Shown piece by piece: positions 1-5,399 of a stretch of DNA of 6,732 nucleotides. Source of the stretch: Pseudomonadota bacterium (lineage in GTDB: Bacteria > Pseudomonadota > Alphaproteobacteria > Acetobacterales > Acetobacteraceae). Under the pieces are notes generated by a model. The model was not told the DNA's origin. It did no database searches and saw nothing but the letters and a program-made list of their open reading frames with translations. Location of the stretch: NCBI GenBank assembly GCA_021829055.1, contig JAJZCS010000111.1, forward strand, positions 1-6,732, written 5' to 3'. A program made the position numbers and the translations under genes. The stretch's first letter is position 1. Each line of letters begins with the position of its first letter.

Positions 1-2
1 GT

Positions 3-110
3 TTCAGCAAGCTCAAGCAGTTCCGCCGCGTCGCCACCCGCTACGAAAAGACCGCCCAAAACTATCGAGCCGTCGTCACACTCGCAGCCATCGTACTGTG
101 GTTACAGTAA
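3..110 (+). pseudogene. IS5-family transposase, C-terminal end (cut by window edge)
   Basis: The frame is open from the window edge and ends in TAA. It encodes 35 residues starting FSKLKQFRRVATRYEKTAQN and ending in a hydrophobic stretch closing with VLWLQ. The pattern F-x-x-L-K-x-F-R-R-x-A-T-R-Y-[ED]-K-x-A-x-N-[YF], followed by a short hydrophobic helix, is the usual C-terminus of IS5-family (IS427-like) DDE transposases, including the last acidic/basic helix of the catalytic domain. The bulk of the enzyme lies outside the window, so I cannot tell whether the element is complete or broken. The sequence right after the stop (111-124) could be its right terminal inverted repeat. Confidence 0.75.
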
Positions 111-124
111 GTGTCCACAGAACC
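111..124. repeat. Possible right terminal inverted repeat of the IS5-type element
   Basis: GTGTCCACAGAACC follows the transposase stop directly and is followed by TAG (a CTAG at 124-127). In many IS5-family elements the right terminal repeat begins within a few bases of the stop codon, and some insert at CTAG or TA. The matching left end is outside the window, so this rests on position alone. Confidence 0.3.
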
Positions 125-501
125 TAGCTCAATGCCGGTCATCTCCCAAAATTTCAGCAACACCGTCGTCTTCATGCGCCTAAACGTTGGACGCAGACGC
201 CATCACAACAACAATTTCGCCACCACTTCACTCTTGACGCACCAAGGAGCGCCGCCGCCTCAATGCCGGTTAGCCCTTTATTGGCCACTCAACGAAAGAA
301 ACGTTTCCAAAGCAACCGCAGTCAGTCGAACTCGGCCGTCCGGTTTGGACAACGTTTAAAAGTTGATCGGGGGCATGAGTGTCACTCGTTTCACGCTAAC
401 AGTTGCCGGATATCGGCCAGTGGCCGGCTGTTTCAAGAGGAGCGTCCAGCTGAAGCGCTCGATGTTGCTGTTCTGCTACGTGTCCACGTCTCACAAACCA
501 C
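125..501. other. Non-coding or decayed DNA between two transposase tails
   Basis: No reading frame here resembles a known protein. The frames that exist are short, overlap one another and show no recognisable domain. A 12-bp direct repeat, CTCAATGCCGGT, lies at 128-139 and 259-270. The frame of the downstream IS66 tail stays open back to 454, but residues before about 502 no longer resemble TnpC. The stretch is best read as debris between two insertion-sequence remnants. Confidence 0.5.
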
Positions 502-678
502 GAGCGACTCCACAACTGGGCCGCGGTGGCTTCACTGATCGAAACCTGCAAGCTGAACGCCGTCGATCCTCAGTCCTATCTCGCAGAAACCATCACCCGC
601 CTCGTCAGCGGCTGGCAACCGTCCCGCATCGACGAACTCATGCCCTGGGAAACCAAGTCCAAATATCAGGCCGCCTGA
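502..678 (+). pseudogene. IS66-family transposase (TnpC) C-terminal remnant
   Basis: The frame ending with TGA at 676-678 encodes ERLHNWAAVASLIETCKLN, then a D-P-Q-S-Y-L segment, an L-V-S-G-W segment and R-I-D-E-L-M-P-W near the end. This is the characteristic C-terminal end of IS66 TnpC transposases: the conserved N-W-A-x-x-A-S-L-I-E-T-C-K-L-N, the V-D-P-x-x-Y-L helix and the closing [RL]-[IV]-D-[ED]-L-[ML]-P-W. Intact TnpC is roughly 500 residues and only about 58 remain. The frame reaches a stop at 451-453 and the catalytic DDE core is absent, so this is a dead fragment. The final nine residues after P-W are not typical and may come from flanking sequence. No IS66 terminal repeat or TnpA/TnpB companion was seen. 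Confidence 0.85.
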
Positions 679-850
679 ACGTCAAGAACCCCATACAAGA
701 GCCTCGGGGATTCGCTTGCCGATGACAAGTTCTCAGGGCGGATCGAAAGCCATTCGTTCGTTAGTGTTTTCATAAACCCAATCGTGCGGATTGGTCGCGA
801 AGCTTTGCTCCGCGTCGGATGAAATAGGTTCCACCGTTTACTCTTCGTTC

Positions 851-1513
851 TTAACGCGCTGATAATTTTTCGCCAACTCCGAGCAATTCCTGTTTCAGCG
901 TCGGTTGTGCCGTATGATGACCAATGAAGACCGCGAGCATCAGACGTGAGAACCGGGGATTCGCTATGCGGCCGAGTAGGCGGCGGCCCTCGTAGACATC
1001 CGCCCCCCATCGATCGAAAACGAATGTGAAGTTCTCTCCTGCACGGACGGGACGCACAGCGTCGAGAAAACGATGAAGCGGCGATGCTGGAAGTGTGCAA
1101 GGTTGTCTGCAATTCCTGATCAAACCCTTCCGCCATGCACGGCGAACCTGGGCACCACTGACGGCATGCACGAAGTGGATACGCAAAATCTTCATCGACC
1201 GTGACGCGAGGATCGACTGTGCGTCGTGGTCTGGATGCGTGAGATAAAGACCAGCCACATAGATGTTGATACGGAGAATCGAATAAGTACGAAGGCCGAT
1301 GCCATTCAGCACGAGATTTACGCCGTCCACAGTCCGGAAATCCGGCATCACAATGCCGGCCAACTTTGCGGCATACGCCGTTGTGGCGGCTACGCCGCTC
1401 ACCGGTAGTGCAAGAGCACCAGCGACTACGAATGACCGCATCCAATGTGATCGCATCCAACAACTCAGTATGCTGTTGAAACCATACCCCGGCGCATAAC
1501 CACTGGGCCGCAC
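851..1513 (-). CDS. Secreted chalcone-isomerase-like protein (Chalcone_3 type)
   Basis: The product is 220 aa. Residues 1-48 form an N-terminal region with a hydrophobic core at about 28-43 (FVVAGALALPVSGVAA) and an A-Y-A|A site near residue 48, which predicts export to the periplasm. The mature part has the chalcone-isomerase-like fold signature: L-N-G-I-G-L-R (70-75), then I-N-I-Y-V-A-G-L-Y-L, the D-A-Q-S-I-L-A helix, a K-I-L-R-I-H-F strand, the R-R-A-W-R-K-G helix, and a late G-R-x-L-G-R-I segment before the C-terminal helix. Arg75 aligns with the active-site Arg of plant enzymes, while the Thr of that site appears to be Tyr. Bacterial relatives are mostly uncharacterised, so flavonoid isomerisation should not be assumed. 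The GTG at 1513 is chosen because GAGGA (1520-1524) sits 6 nt upstream and a promoter-like pair lies just beyond. ATG codons at 1456 and 1441 are alternatives that give a more usual signal-peptide length. The gene stands alone and faces decayed DNA on both sides. Confidence 0.8.
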   Translation of the reverse strand: MRPSGYAPGYGFNSILSCWMRSHWMRSFVVAGALALPVSGVAATTAYAAKLAGIVMPDFRTVDGVNLVLNGIGLRTYSILRINIYVAGLYLTHPDHDAQSILASRSMKILRIHFVHAVSGAQVRRAWRKGLIRNCRQPCTLPASPLHRFLDAVRPVRAGENFTFVFDRWGADVYEGRRLLGRIANPRFSRLMLAVFIGHHTAQPTLKQELLGVGEKLSAR

Positions 1514-1519
1514 TAATCT

Positions 1520-1524
1520 TCCTC
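1520..1524 (-). promoter_or_regulatory. Ribosome binding site deciding the GTG start of the CHI-like gene
   Basis: GAGGA on the minus strand lies 6 nt before the GTG at 1511-1513. The downstream ATG alternatives (1456 and 1441) have no comparable purine-rich site, so this site favours the longer product. Confidence 0.5.
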
Positions 1525-1543
1525 AAGACAGATCTACCTAAGT

Positions 1544-1572
1544 TTTTTAGTCGCTGTTGGGTAAAATTTCAA
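1544..1572 (-). promoter_or_regulatory. Candidate sigma-70-type promoter of the CHI-like gene
   Basis: On the minus strand, TTGAAA (1567-1572) and TAAAAA (1544-1549) are separated by 17 nt. Transcription would begin near 1537, leaving a leader of roughly 24 nt to the GTG at 1513, with GAGGA inside it. The spacing is ideal and the two hexamers match the consensus at five and four of six positions. It was judged by eye only. Confidence 0.4.
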
Positions 1573-1625
1573 AAAAACCACTTGTTCTCTTGCCTGCCGC
1601 TGAAACCGGCTTCGCGTCACTTTTT

Positions 1626-1826
1626 TCAACGGGTCGCACCAAGTGAGCGACCCATTTTACGGCACAAACATGAGAGCGCAACACCAAGGGCACAGAATAA
1701 AATCACCGGGGTATAATTGAGACTGCCGGGCTCGGGATTGGGATGGCCCCTCCTCTCTTCCGCTAGAATGCGCCTCGATACGTGCTTCCAGAATCTCGCC
1801 ACGGCCAGCATCAGACCGGGCACCAC
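1626..1826 (-). pseudogene. Possible C-terminal remnant of an APC-type amino-acid permease
   Basis: The frame encodes 66 residues. From about residue 29 it reads H-P-N-P-E-P-G-S-L-N-Y-T-P-V, followed by a hydrophobic helix (I-L-F-C-A-L-G-V-A-L-S) and a basic tail (R-K-M-G-R-S-L-G-A-T-R). Permeases of the amino acid-polyamine-organocation superfamily often end in the same order: a proline-rich loop with N-Y-[TA]-P-V, a last membrane helix, then a short basic tail. The rest of a permease (normally about 450-500 aa) is not found upstream in any frame. The match is short and could be chance. Confidence 0.2.
1631..1653 (+). terminator. Weak stem-loop, possible terminator
   Basis: GGGTCGC (1631-1637) pairs with GCGACCC (1647-1653) around a 9-nt loop. 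On the plus strand it is followed by only four T residues. On the minus strand it overlaps the end of the permease-like frame and is not followed by a T-run. There is no intact gene upstream on the plus strand for it to serve. Confidence 0.2.
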
Positions 1827-2126
1827 AGCATACCTAGCAGAACCACGGCAGGCAAAATCACGCTTGGTAACGTAGAAGTGCAGCCTTGTAGATACTCCGA
1901 ACTAGCCAAATTCACTTCTGGGCGAGAATGCGTTAGCAAGAGCCATCTCCTCCACAGGACCCAGACATCGTGCGGTTCGAACCCAAGCCCGACCTCAACA
2001 GCAAAATCCGAAATGATACGGTATGGGAATAATAGACCATTGATTTCGCTTTGGATTTTAGAAGGTGCGCCGGGATTTTTCAAAAACGTGGTGCTAAATA
2101 ATGTGATCTGATTACGGCTTTAGCTT

Positions 2127-2459
2127 GACATTTTTGTCGGCACGCGCTGCCAATTCCTCATGTTCGTGTGGGAGAAGCAAACAACGGCTACAGCTATCTC
2201 TATCTGGTCGAGAGCGTCCGCGAAGGCGGCCGCACCACGCAGCGCATCATCAAGAACCTCGGACGCAAGGAGGCCGTCCTCGCCGATGGCGATCTCGACC
2301 GGCTGCAGGAGGTCACCATCAGCAAGCGCGGCCAGCAGATGGTCCTGCGCACGCCGACGACCAGCTCGCTCGGCCCGGTCTTCAAGGCCGCCGGCGTCGC
2401 CCTGCCGGCCAACGTGCGCGGCGCACCCGCCACCTGATCCGCACCCTCGCGAAAATGAC
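2127..2459 (+). mobile_element. Candidate mini-IS: internally deleted IS1634-like element
   Basis: The transposase relic is flanked by imperfect inverted sequences: GACATTTTTG at 2127-2136 and CGAAAATGAC at 2450-2459, whose complement reads GTCATTTTCG (8 of 10 matching). If these are the terminal repeats, the element is about 333 bp and carries only the two ends of the transposase. The assignment is tentative: the repeats are short, extend poorly inward, and no target duplication was recognised. Confidence 0.3.
2160..2437 (+). pseudogene. IS1634-like transposase relic, N-terminus joined to C-terminus, frameshifted
   Basis: From 2160 the frame begins ATG-TTC-GTG (M-F-V-x-E-K), as in transposases of this group. 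It must shift near 2180 to continue as N-G-Y-S-Y-L-Y-L-V-E-S-V-R-E-G-G, then Q-R-I-I-K-N-L-G-R-K-E-A-V and G-D-L-D-R-L. That is the typical N-terminal region of the IS1634/COG5421 group. The following segment, L-Q-E-V-T-I-S-K-R-G-Q-Q, then L-R-T-P-T-T and F-K-A-A-G-V-A-L-P, instead resembles the extreme C-terminus of the same family. The several hundred residues of the DDE core that should lie between are missing, so a large in-frame deletion has occurred, in addition to the frameshift. The shifted frame can be read from a GTG at 2168 (89 codons). GC content is higher here than in the flanks, supporting a separate origin. No active enzyme can be made. Confidence 0.65.
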
Positions 2460-2461
2460 CT

Positions 2462-2487
2462 GCGCGCGGTGCTAAGAAACCGCGCGC
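2462..2487. terminator. Perfect GC-rich hairpin after the IS relic, terminator-like
   Basis: GCGCGCGGT (2462-2470) pairs perfectly with ACCGCGCGC (2479-2487) around an 8-nt loop. On the plus strand the stem is followed by CTT and, some 14 nt later, a run of five T. The T-run is too distant for a textbook intrinsic terminator. It could also be part of the IS end or an independent palindrome. Confidence 0.35.
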
Positions 2488-2660
2488 CTTGTACTGTACT
2501 GTTTTTGTTGAATTATTTCAGACTCGCTGTTCAATTCGGGTCTAAGACGCTTCACTTACGCATCACTTCTTAAGGCCGCACGGTAGCGATCGGCGACTGG
2601 ATTTCTTTGCGCTGCGGTGAAACGGACCGCGGTAGCCAGATCAAGGTGGCCAAACGGCAC

Positions 2661-3548
2661 CTACTGGACTGCAGACTCCCAATCGTCTGTAAACTGATGT
2701 CGTAGTTGCGACAATTCGGTGCGATTTTCCACAATCACTCCGATTTCGCGATTGTGATCGAGACTCGCCTTTGAGACATTTTCGGAGCCGATAAAGCCGA
2801 TGCGGTTGCCCACGATCATCTTTGCGTGCATGTAAATTGGACGAACAGGTAATTCACGAACTTCTACACCAGCCTGCCGCAGCGCAACGACGTTGCGCTC
2901 ATCCAGCGATGATAACCTAGCAGGAAGAATGACCCGGGCGTCACGCCCCTTCCGTTCCAGCGCCCCGAGGAGATCGGGCGCCGCACCAAGCTCCTCCGCC
3001 TCGACCTCTACCTTGCCCGGCTGGCCGATGACCGCAGCAAGCCTACCTTCCGACCGCGGCGACAACACCAAGCGCTGCGCCATCTGCCTCGGTTGCCGAC
3101 CGGCCTTTTGATCGTCCCAGTCGCTCCGAAACACGATGTGCAAAGCCTGAACCAGAGACGGGTCTGACGTCGTCAAGATGTATTCGCGATTCCAATGAAA
3201 TGCTGAGTAATCCCAGTTCGCGGTCCCGATCAGCGCCCTACGGGATGTCACCGCGTATTTGGCGTGATCGATGCGGAAAGCCTGATCAAACCGGGCGGGT
3301 GCAACCTTGACTTCTGCGCCCGTTGCCTTGATCATGGCGATCTCCCTTGCAACAAGGTGGCGCGACATCTTGTATGGGCGTCCATCGATGATCACTCGCA
3401 CAAGCTGACCTCGCCGCTGGGCGGCGGCCATGGCATGCAGGATCGGGCGGCTAGCCAGATAGTATACCTCGATGTCAATTGGCCCATGAGAACTCTTAAT
3501 GAAGTCGATGATCGGTGCGGCGCCAGCACCGGGCTCAATAAAGATCAT
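2661..3548 (-). CDS. Phospholipase D-like (PLDc_2-type) protein with two atypical HKD motifs
   Basis: The product is 295 aa with two PLD repeats. Residues 1-56 form the first half (P-I-D-I-E-V-Y-Y-L and V-R-V-I-I-D-G). The first HKD-like motif is H95-A-K97-Y-A-V-T-S102, followed by I-G-T-A-N111-W. The second half begins near 160 and its motif is H241-A-K243-M-I-V-G-N248, followed by F-I-G-S255-E-N257-V-S and R-E268-I-G-V. PLD-superfamily enzymes use the paired His residues for a covalent phospho-intermediate, acting on phospholipids, nucleic acids or other phosphodiesters. Both His and Lys residues are present, but the motif Asp is Ser in repeat 1 and Asn in repeat 2, so activity is uncertain. 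No signal peptide is visible and an in-frame TAA lies directly before the ATG, so a cytoplasmic protein is predicted unless an N-terminal export signal has been lost. AGAGG lies about 10 nt before the start. The gene lies 108 bp downstream of tag on the same strand. The substrate is not predictable from sequence. Confidence 0.85.
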   Translation of the reverse strand: MIFIEPGAGAAPIIDFIKSSHGPIDIEVYYLASRPILHAMAAAQRRGQLVRVIIDGRPYKMSRHLVAREIAMIKATGAEVKVAPARFDQAFRIDHAKYAVTSRRALIGTANWDYSAFHWNREYILTTSDPSLVQALHIVFRSDWDDQKAGRQPRQMAQRLVLSPRSEGRLAAVIGQPGKVEVEAEELGAAPDLLGALERKGRDARVILPARLSSLDERNVVALRQAGVEVRELPVRPIYMHAKMIVGNRIGFIGSENVSKASLDHNREIGVIVENRTELSQLRHQFTDDWESAVQ

Positions 3549-3656
3549 TTAATTTGATCCTCTCAGTGGCTTGCAGGTTCGAAAAAGAAAACGCAACAGA
3601 ATCGATTAGCCAAAGATCTGTCGTTGCTCTGTTCTGCCAATTCGAATCTGCAATGG

Positions 3657-4274
3657 CTACGCAAGTTGTCCAGGCCGACGAAATGCAGTCCTCGCATGGT
3701 CTACATCCGCACGGATTACGCATCCATTCGCATGGTCATTAACTAGCCCCATCGCCTGCATTAGCGAGTAGGCAGTCGTTTTTCCTACGAATGCCCAGCC
3801 GCGTCGCTTTAACGCCTCTGAAAGCGCGACTGCAGCCGGAACGGTGGAAATTGCCCGCGGCTTCGCCCACTCGGTCGACGTCGGTTCAAAGCCCCAGATG
3901 AAGGCTGCCAGAGTGCCTGTCTCGGCAACCAGGTCCTCGGCACGACGAGCGTTGTTGATTACCGCCTCGATCTTGGCGCGATGGCGGACGATGCCAGCGT
4001 CTTGCAACAGCCTAGAGACATCGCGCTTGTCAAAGCGTGCTACCGCACGAAAATCGAACCCGCTGAACGCCGCTCGGAAATTTTCCCGCTTGGCTAGGAT
4101 TGTGCGCCAGCTTAGACCTGCCTGAAAGCCTTCCAAGCACAACTTTTCGAATAGACGCTGATCATCGTCGACTGGGAATCCCCACTCCGTATCGTGGTAG
4201 CGCACGTAATCCGCCGTCGCGACGCACCAACGACATCGAAGTTTACCATCGGGGCCGGGTGCTATGCCATTCAT
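3657..4274 (-). CDS. tag: DNA-3-methyladenine glycosylase I
   Basis: The 205-aa product is a full-length Tag (the E. coli enzyme is 187 aa). It excises 3-methyladenine from alkylated DNA in the cytoplasm as the first step of base-excision repair. Family hallmarks in order are R-C14-R-W, then Y-H27-D-T-E-W-G, the L-C-L-E48-G-F-Q-A-G-L-S-W56 pocket, K-R-E-N-F-R, D-A-G-I-V-R-H-R-A-K-I, V-G-K-T-T-A-Y-S-L-M-Q-A-M-G, and V-N-D-H181-A-N-G-C185. Cys14, His27, His181 and Cys185 correspond to the zinc site known in E. coli Tag, and Glu48 and Trp56 to its base-recognition residues. All appear intact, so the enzyme should be active. The ATG at 4274 is preceded by AAGGA 7 nt upstream. A weak promoter-like pair on the minus strand (TTGGTG 4336-4341, TACTTT 4313-4318, 17 nt apart) may drive it. 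The C-terminal extension past Cys185 is about 20 residues and not conserved. Confidence 0.95.
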   Translation of the reverse strand: MNGIAPGPDGKLRCRWCVATADYVRYHDTEWGFPVDDDQRLFEKLCLEGFQAGLSWRTILAKRENFRAAFSGFDFRAVARFDKRDVSRLLQDAGIVRHRAKIEAVINNARRAEDLVAETGTLAAFIWGFEPTSTEWAKPRAISTVPAAVALSEALKRRGWAFVGKTTAYSLMQAMGLVNDHANGCVIRADVDHARTAFRRPGQLA

Positions 4275-4500
4275 GGTTCATCCTTCGAAGATGAGGACGC
4301 TGCTGCGCCAGAAAAGTACCGGGTGAACGTCTCACCACCAATGAATCGGCACGCATTTGAGCGGCAGCCGCAACCCAGCGAACATCAGGATACGCGGCGC
4401 AGCCGCCCCCCGCAACCGCGGTACAAAAGCTTGCCCTGCCCGGGTGGCGATCTCTTATGACCTCCACGCCAAAACGCTGTGGTAGCCGAAAACCGGGACC
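4275..4500. other. Intergenic region upstream of tag; nothing firm beyond a weak promoter
   Basis: Short overlapping frames occur on both strands without recognisable domains or good start sites. The part next to 4274 holds the tag ribosome binding site and a poor candidate promoter. No inverted repeat long enough to call an operator was found. Confidence 0.4.
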
Positions 4501-4698
4501 ATGCAGGAACGAATTCCGGTGTCTTTATCCATCGGGATAATTGTCGAGAGGCGCGGCGGAACTCTGCGGTGGCAAAGCAGCCGAACCCCTCTGCAACGAG
4601 AAGTCGCGCAGCTACCGAGAAGCTTCGTGTTTTCCTTTCCCCGTTACAACTATCATCACGCATTCCTCCGCCGCGTCGCATTGCCGGTTTTCAAATAG
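4501..4698 (+). pseudogene. Possible DUF3305-like fragment
   Basis: The frame starts with ATG at 4501 and encodes 65 aa beginning M-Q-E-R-I-P-V-S-L-S-I-G-I-I-V-E-R-R. DUF3305 proteins, common in Rhizobiales, begin in much the same way: I-P-V, then G-[IV]-[IV]-V-E-R-R, then a segment with W-x-D/W-Q and V-A-V-L-P. Here a R-W-Q is present, but the following residues (S-S-R-T-P-L-Q-R-E-V) depart from the family and the usual length (about 150-200 aa) is not reached. The usual partner, DUF3306, is absent. It may be the decayed 5' end of such a gene, or a chance resemblance over about 20 residues. No clear ribosome binding site precedes it. Confidence 0.3.
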
Positions 4699-4714
4699 CA
4701 TGCAGAAAGCATGC
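4698..4714. repeat. GCATGC palindrome pair
   Basis: GCATGC occurs at 4698-4703 and 4709-4714, separated by five bases, so the two copies can form a 6-bp hairpin as well as a direct repeat. They lie just after the stop of the DUF3305-like fragment. There is no T-run on either side, so a terminator role is unlikely. Confidence 0.4.
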
Positions 4715-4815
4715 GAGGCATGGCAGGAAACAAAGCACGCGGGCACGCGAGATGCCGGCCAAATGAGCAGCCAACTTTACAGTTTATATGCCTAAGTCAT
4801 AGATTATTGTGTATT

Positions 4816-5067
4816 ATGGCGCTCGCACAAAACGACGAGCGAGCCCATGGCTCGTCTTCCGGGTTGGCACAGGATCTCCGCGCATTGCTCGGCAAGCTTC
4901 GGCACAGGCTACGCGAGGAGGGACACGAGTTGAGCTTTGCACGTACCGAGGGAATGTGTCCGCAGTCGATTGCCCCGGTTATCAGGTCACCCAGGTGGTC
5001 ATTGCTGGGACCCGCAGCCGGTACGAGTCCAAAAATTCTTAGTCTGGGCCCATCAAGGAATCTCTAG
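4816..5067 (+). pseudogene. MarR-family regulator relic with internal deletion and lost C-terminus
   Basis: The frame gives 83 aa from ATG 4816, against about 140-160 for MarR proteins. Residues 17-34, L-A-Q-D-L-R-A-L-L-G-K-L-R-H-R-L-R-E, match the N-terminal dimerisation helix of one MarR subgroup. Residues 43-52, R-T-E-G-M-C-P-Q-S-I, match the recognition-helix region (R-A-E-G-V-R-P-Q-S-M in relatives). Residues 73-79, K-I-L-S-L-G-P, match the strand after the wing. About 25-30 residues that normally lie between the first two segments (the helices leading into the winged helix) are missing, the wing is scrambled, and the C-terminal dimerisation helices are absent. The protein should not bind DNA. 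The intact MFS exporter starts 332 bp downstream on the same strand. MarR repressors often sit beside the efflux gene they control, so the two were probably a unit. Confidence 0.6.
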
Positions 5068-5343
5068 CGTGCTACGCTCTTCGCTCTCATCCTGTTTCTT
5101 CGGCACGGTTTCCCATGCGGGTCCACTTCTTCACTCCGTGACTGCTGTGGCGAGAAGGCAGTTCACGAGGCTGTTTGCCAGACTGCCAGGCAAAAAATCG
5201 TCTTCATCAGCACGCCATCTGGCTTGGTTGCTCTTTTAAACATGGCTCTAGGCTATATTCTGGCTTCCTCTCGCGGCTACTTCAGGCCGAAGAATAATGC
5301 GGGCGACCGCAGCACATCTCGTGCGGCAACCCTTCCGACGCTG

Positions 5344-5389
5344 GTATGGCGTCCACCGCATATTGGCCGCTACCATACTGGTAATATGC
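5344..5389. promoter_or_regulatory. Cluster of inverted repeats in the MFS leader, possible operator
   Basis: GCATATT (5358-5364) is matched by AATATGC (5383-5389). Inside it TACCA (5371-5375) faces TGGTA (5379-5383). GTATGG (5344-5349) also complements CCATAC (5373-5378), and CTGGTA recurs at 5341-5346 and 5378-5383. The last arm ends one base before the AGGA of the ribosome binding site. Either a repressor site or an RNA structure affecting translation would fit. Each arm is only 5-7 bp, so chance is possible. Confidence 0.3.
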
Positions 5390-5393
5390 AGGA
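5390..5393 (+). promoter_or_regulatory. Ribosome binding site choosing the MFS start
   Basis: AGGA ends directly before the ATG at 5394, which leaves no room for initiation there, but lies 6 nt before the ATG at 5400. The second ATG is therefore preferred, shortening the protein by two residues. Confidence 0.55.
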
Positions 5394-5399
5394 ATGCAC

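Larger units (their letters stand above)
1573..2126. other. Long stretch without a convincing intact gene
   Basis: Several overlapping open frames occur on both strands (longest 109 codons on +, 90 on -), but none shows a recognisable domain or a good ribosome binding site. The only protein-like signal is the C-terminal permease-like fragment on the minus strand at 1626-1826. A short perfect stem, GGGTCGC (1631-1637) with GCGACCC (1647-1653) and a 9-nt loop, is followed on the plus strand by ATTTTAC. As a terminator it is weak. The local base composition is more AT-rich than in the intact genes, consistent with decayed or transferred DNA. Confidence 0.5.
5068..5399. other. Leader region between the MarR relic and the MFS exporter
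   Basis: No protein-like frame is evident, although the first part may once have encoded the MarR C-terminus. A small hairpin (AGCGT 5066-5070 with ACGCT 5074-5078) overlaps the stop of the relic. Near the exporter start lie inverted repeats at 5344-5389, described separately. TATATT at about 5254 is a possible -10 box, but no well-spaced -35 box was found. Confidence 0.4.

Noticed and set aside
480..487. GTGTCCAC repeating the first eight bases after the IS5 transposase stop, as a second IS end
   Set aside because: Only eight bases match, similarity stops at once, and no transposase or paired end accompanies it.
666..1526. A 286-codon open frame on the minus strand
   Set aside because: It overlaps the CHI-like gene in another frame and its translation is Arg/Ser/Cys-rich with no domain. 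It is a shadow of the real gene.
1965..2000. GGTTCGAACCC resembling a tRNA T-loop
   Set aside because: The flanking bases do not pair as a 5-bp T-stem on either strand, and no acceptor or anticodon arm was found nearby.
2125..2130. Perfect TTGACA hexamer before the transposase relic
   Set aside because: No acceptable -10 hexamer lies 16-18 nt downstream. It overlaps the candidate IS end and is treated as part of that.
3380..3415. GTCAGCTTG on the minus strand resembling the start of a rhizobial tts box
   Set aside because: It lies inside the PLD-like coding sequence (encoding G-Q-L-V-R-V) and the rest of the box consensus is missing.
4863..4892. TGGCAC followed by TTGC as a sigma-54 promoter
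   Set aside because: The spacing between the two elements is about 14 nt where 4-5 is required.
5170..5205. TTTGCC/GGCAAA stem next to an A-run, as a minus-strand terminator
   Set aside because: Read on the minus strand the T-run comes before the stem instead of after it, and no minus-strand gene ends there.
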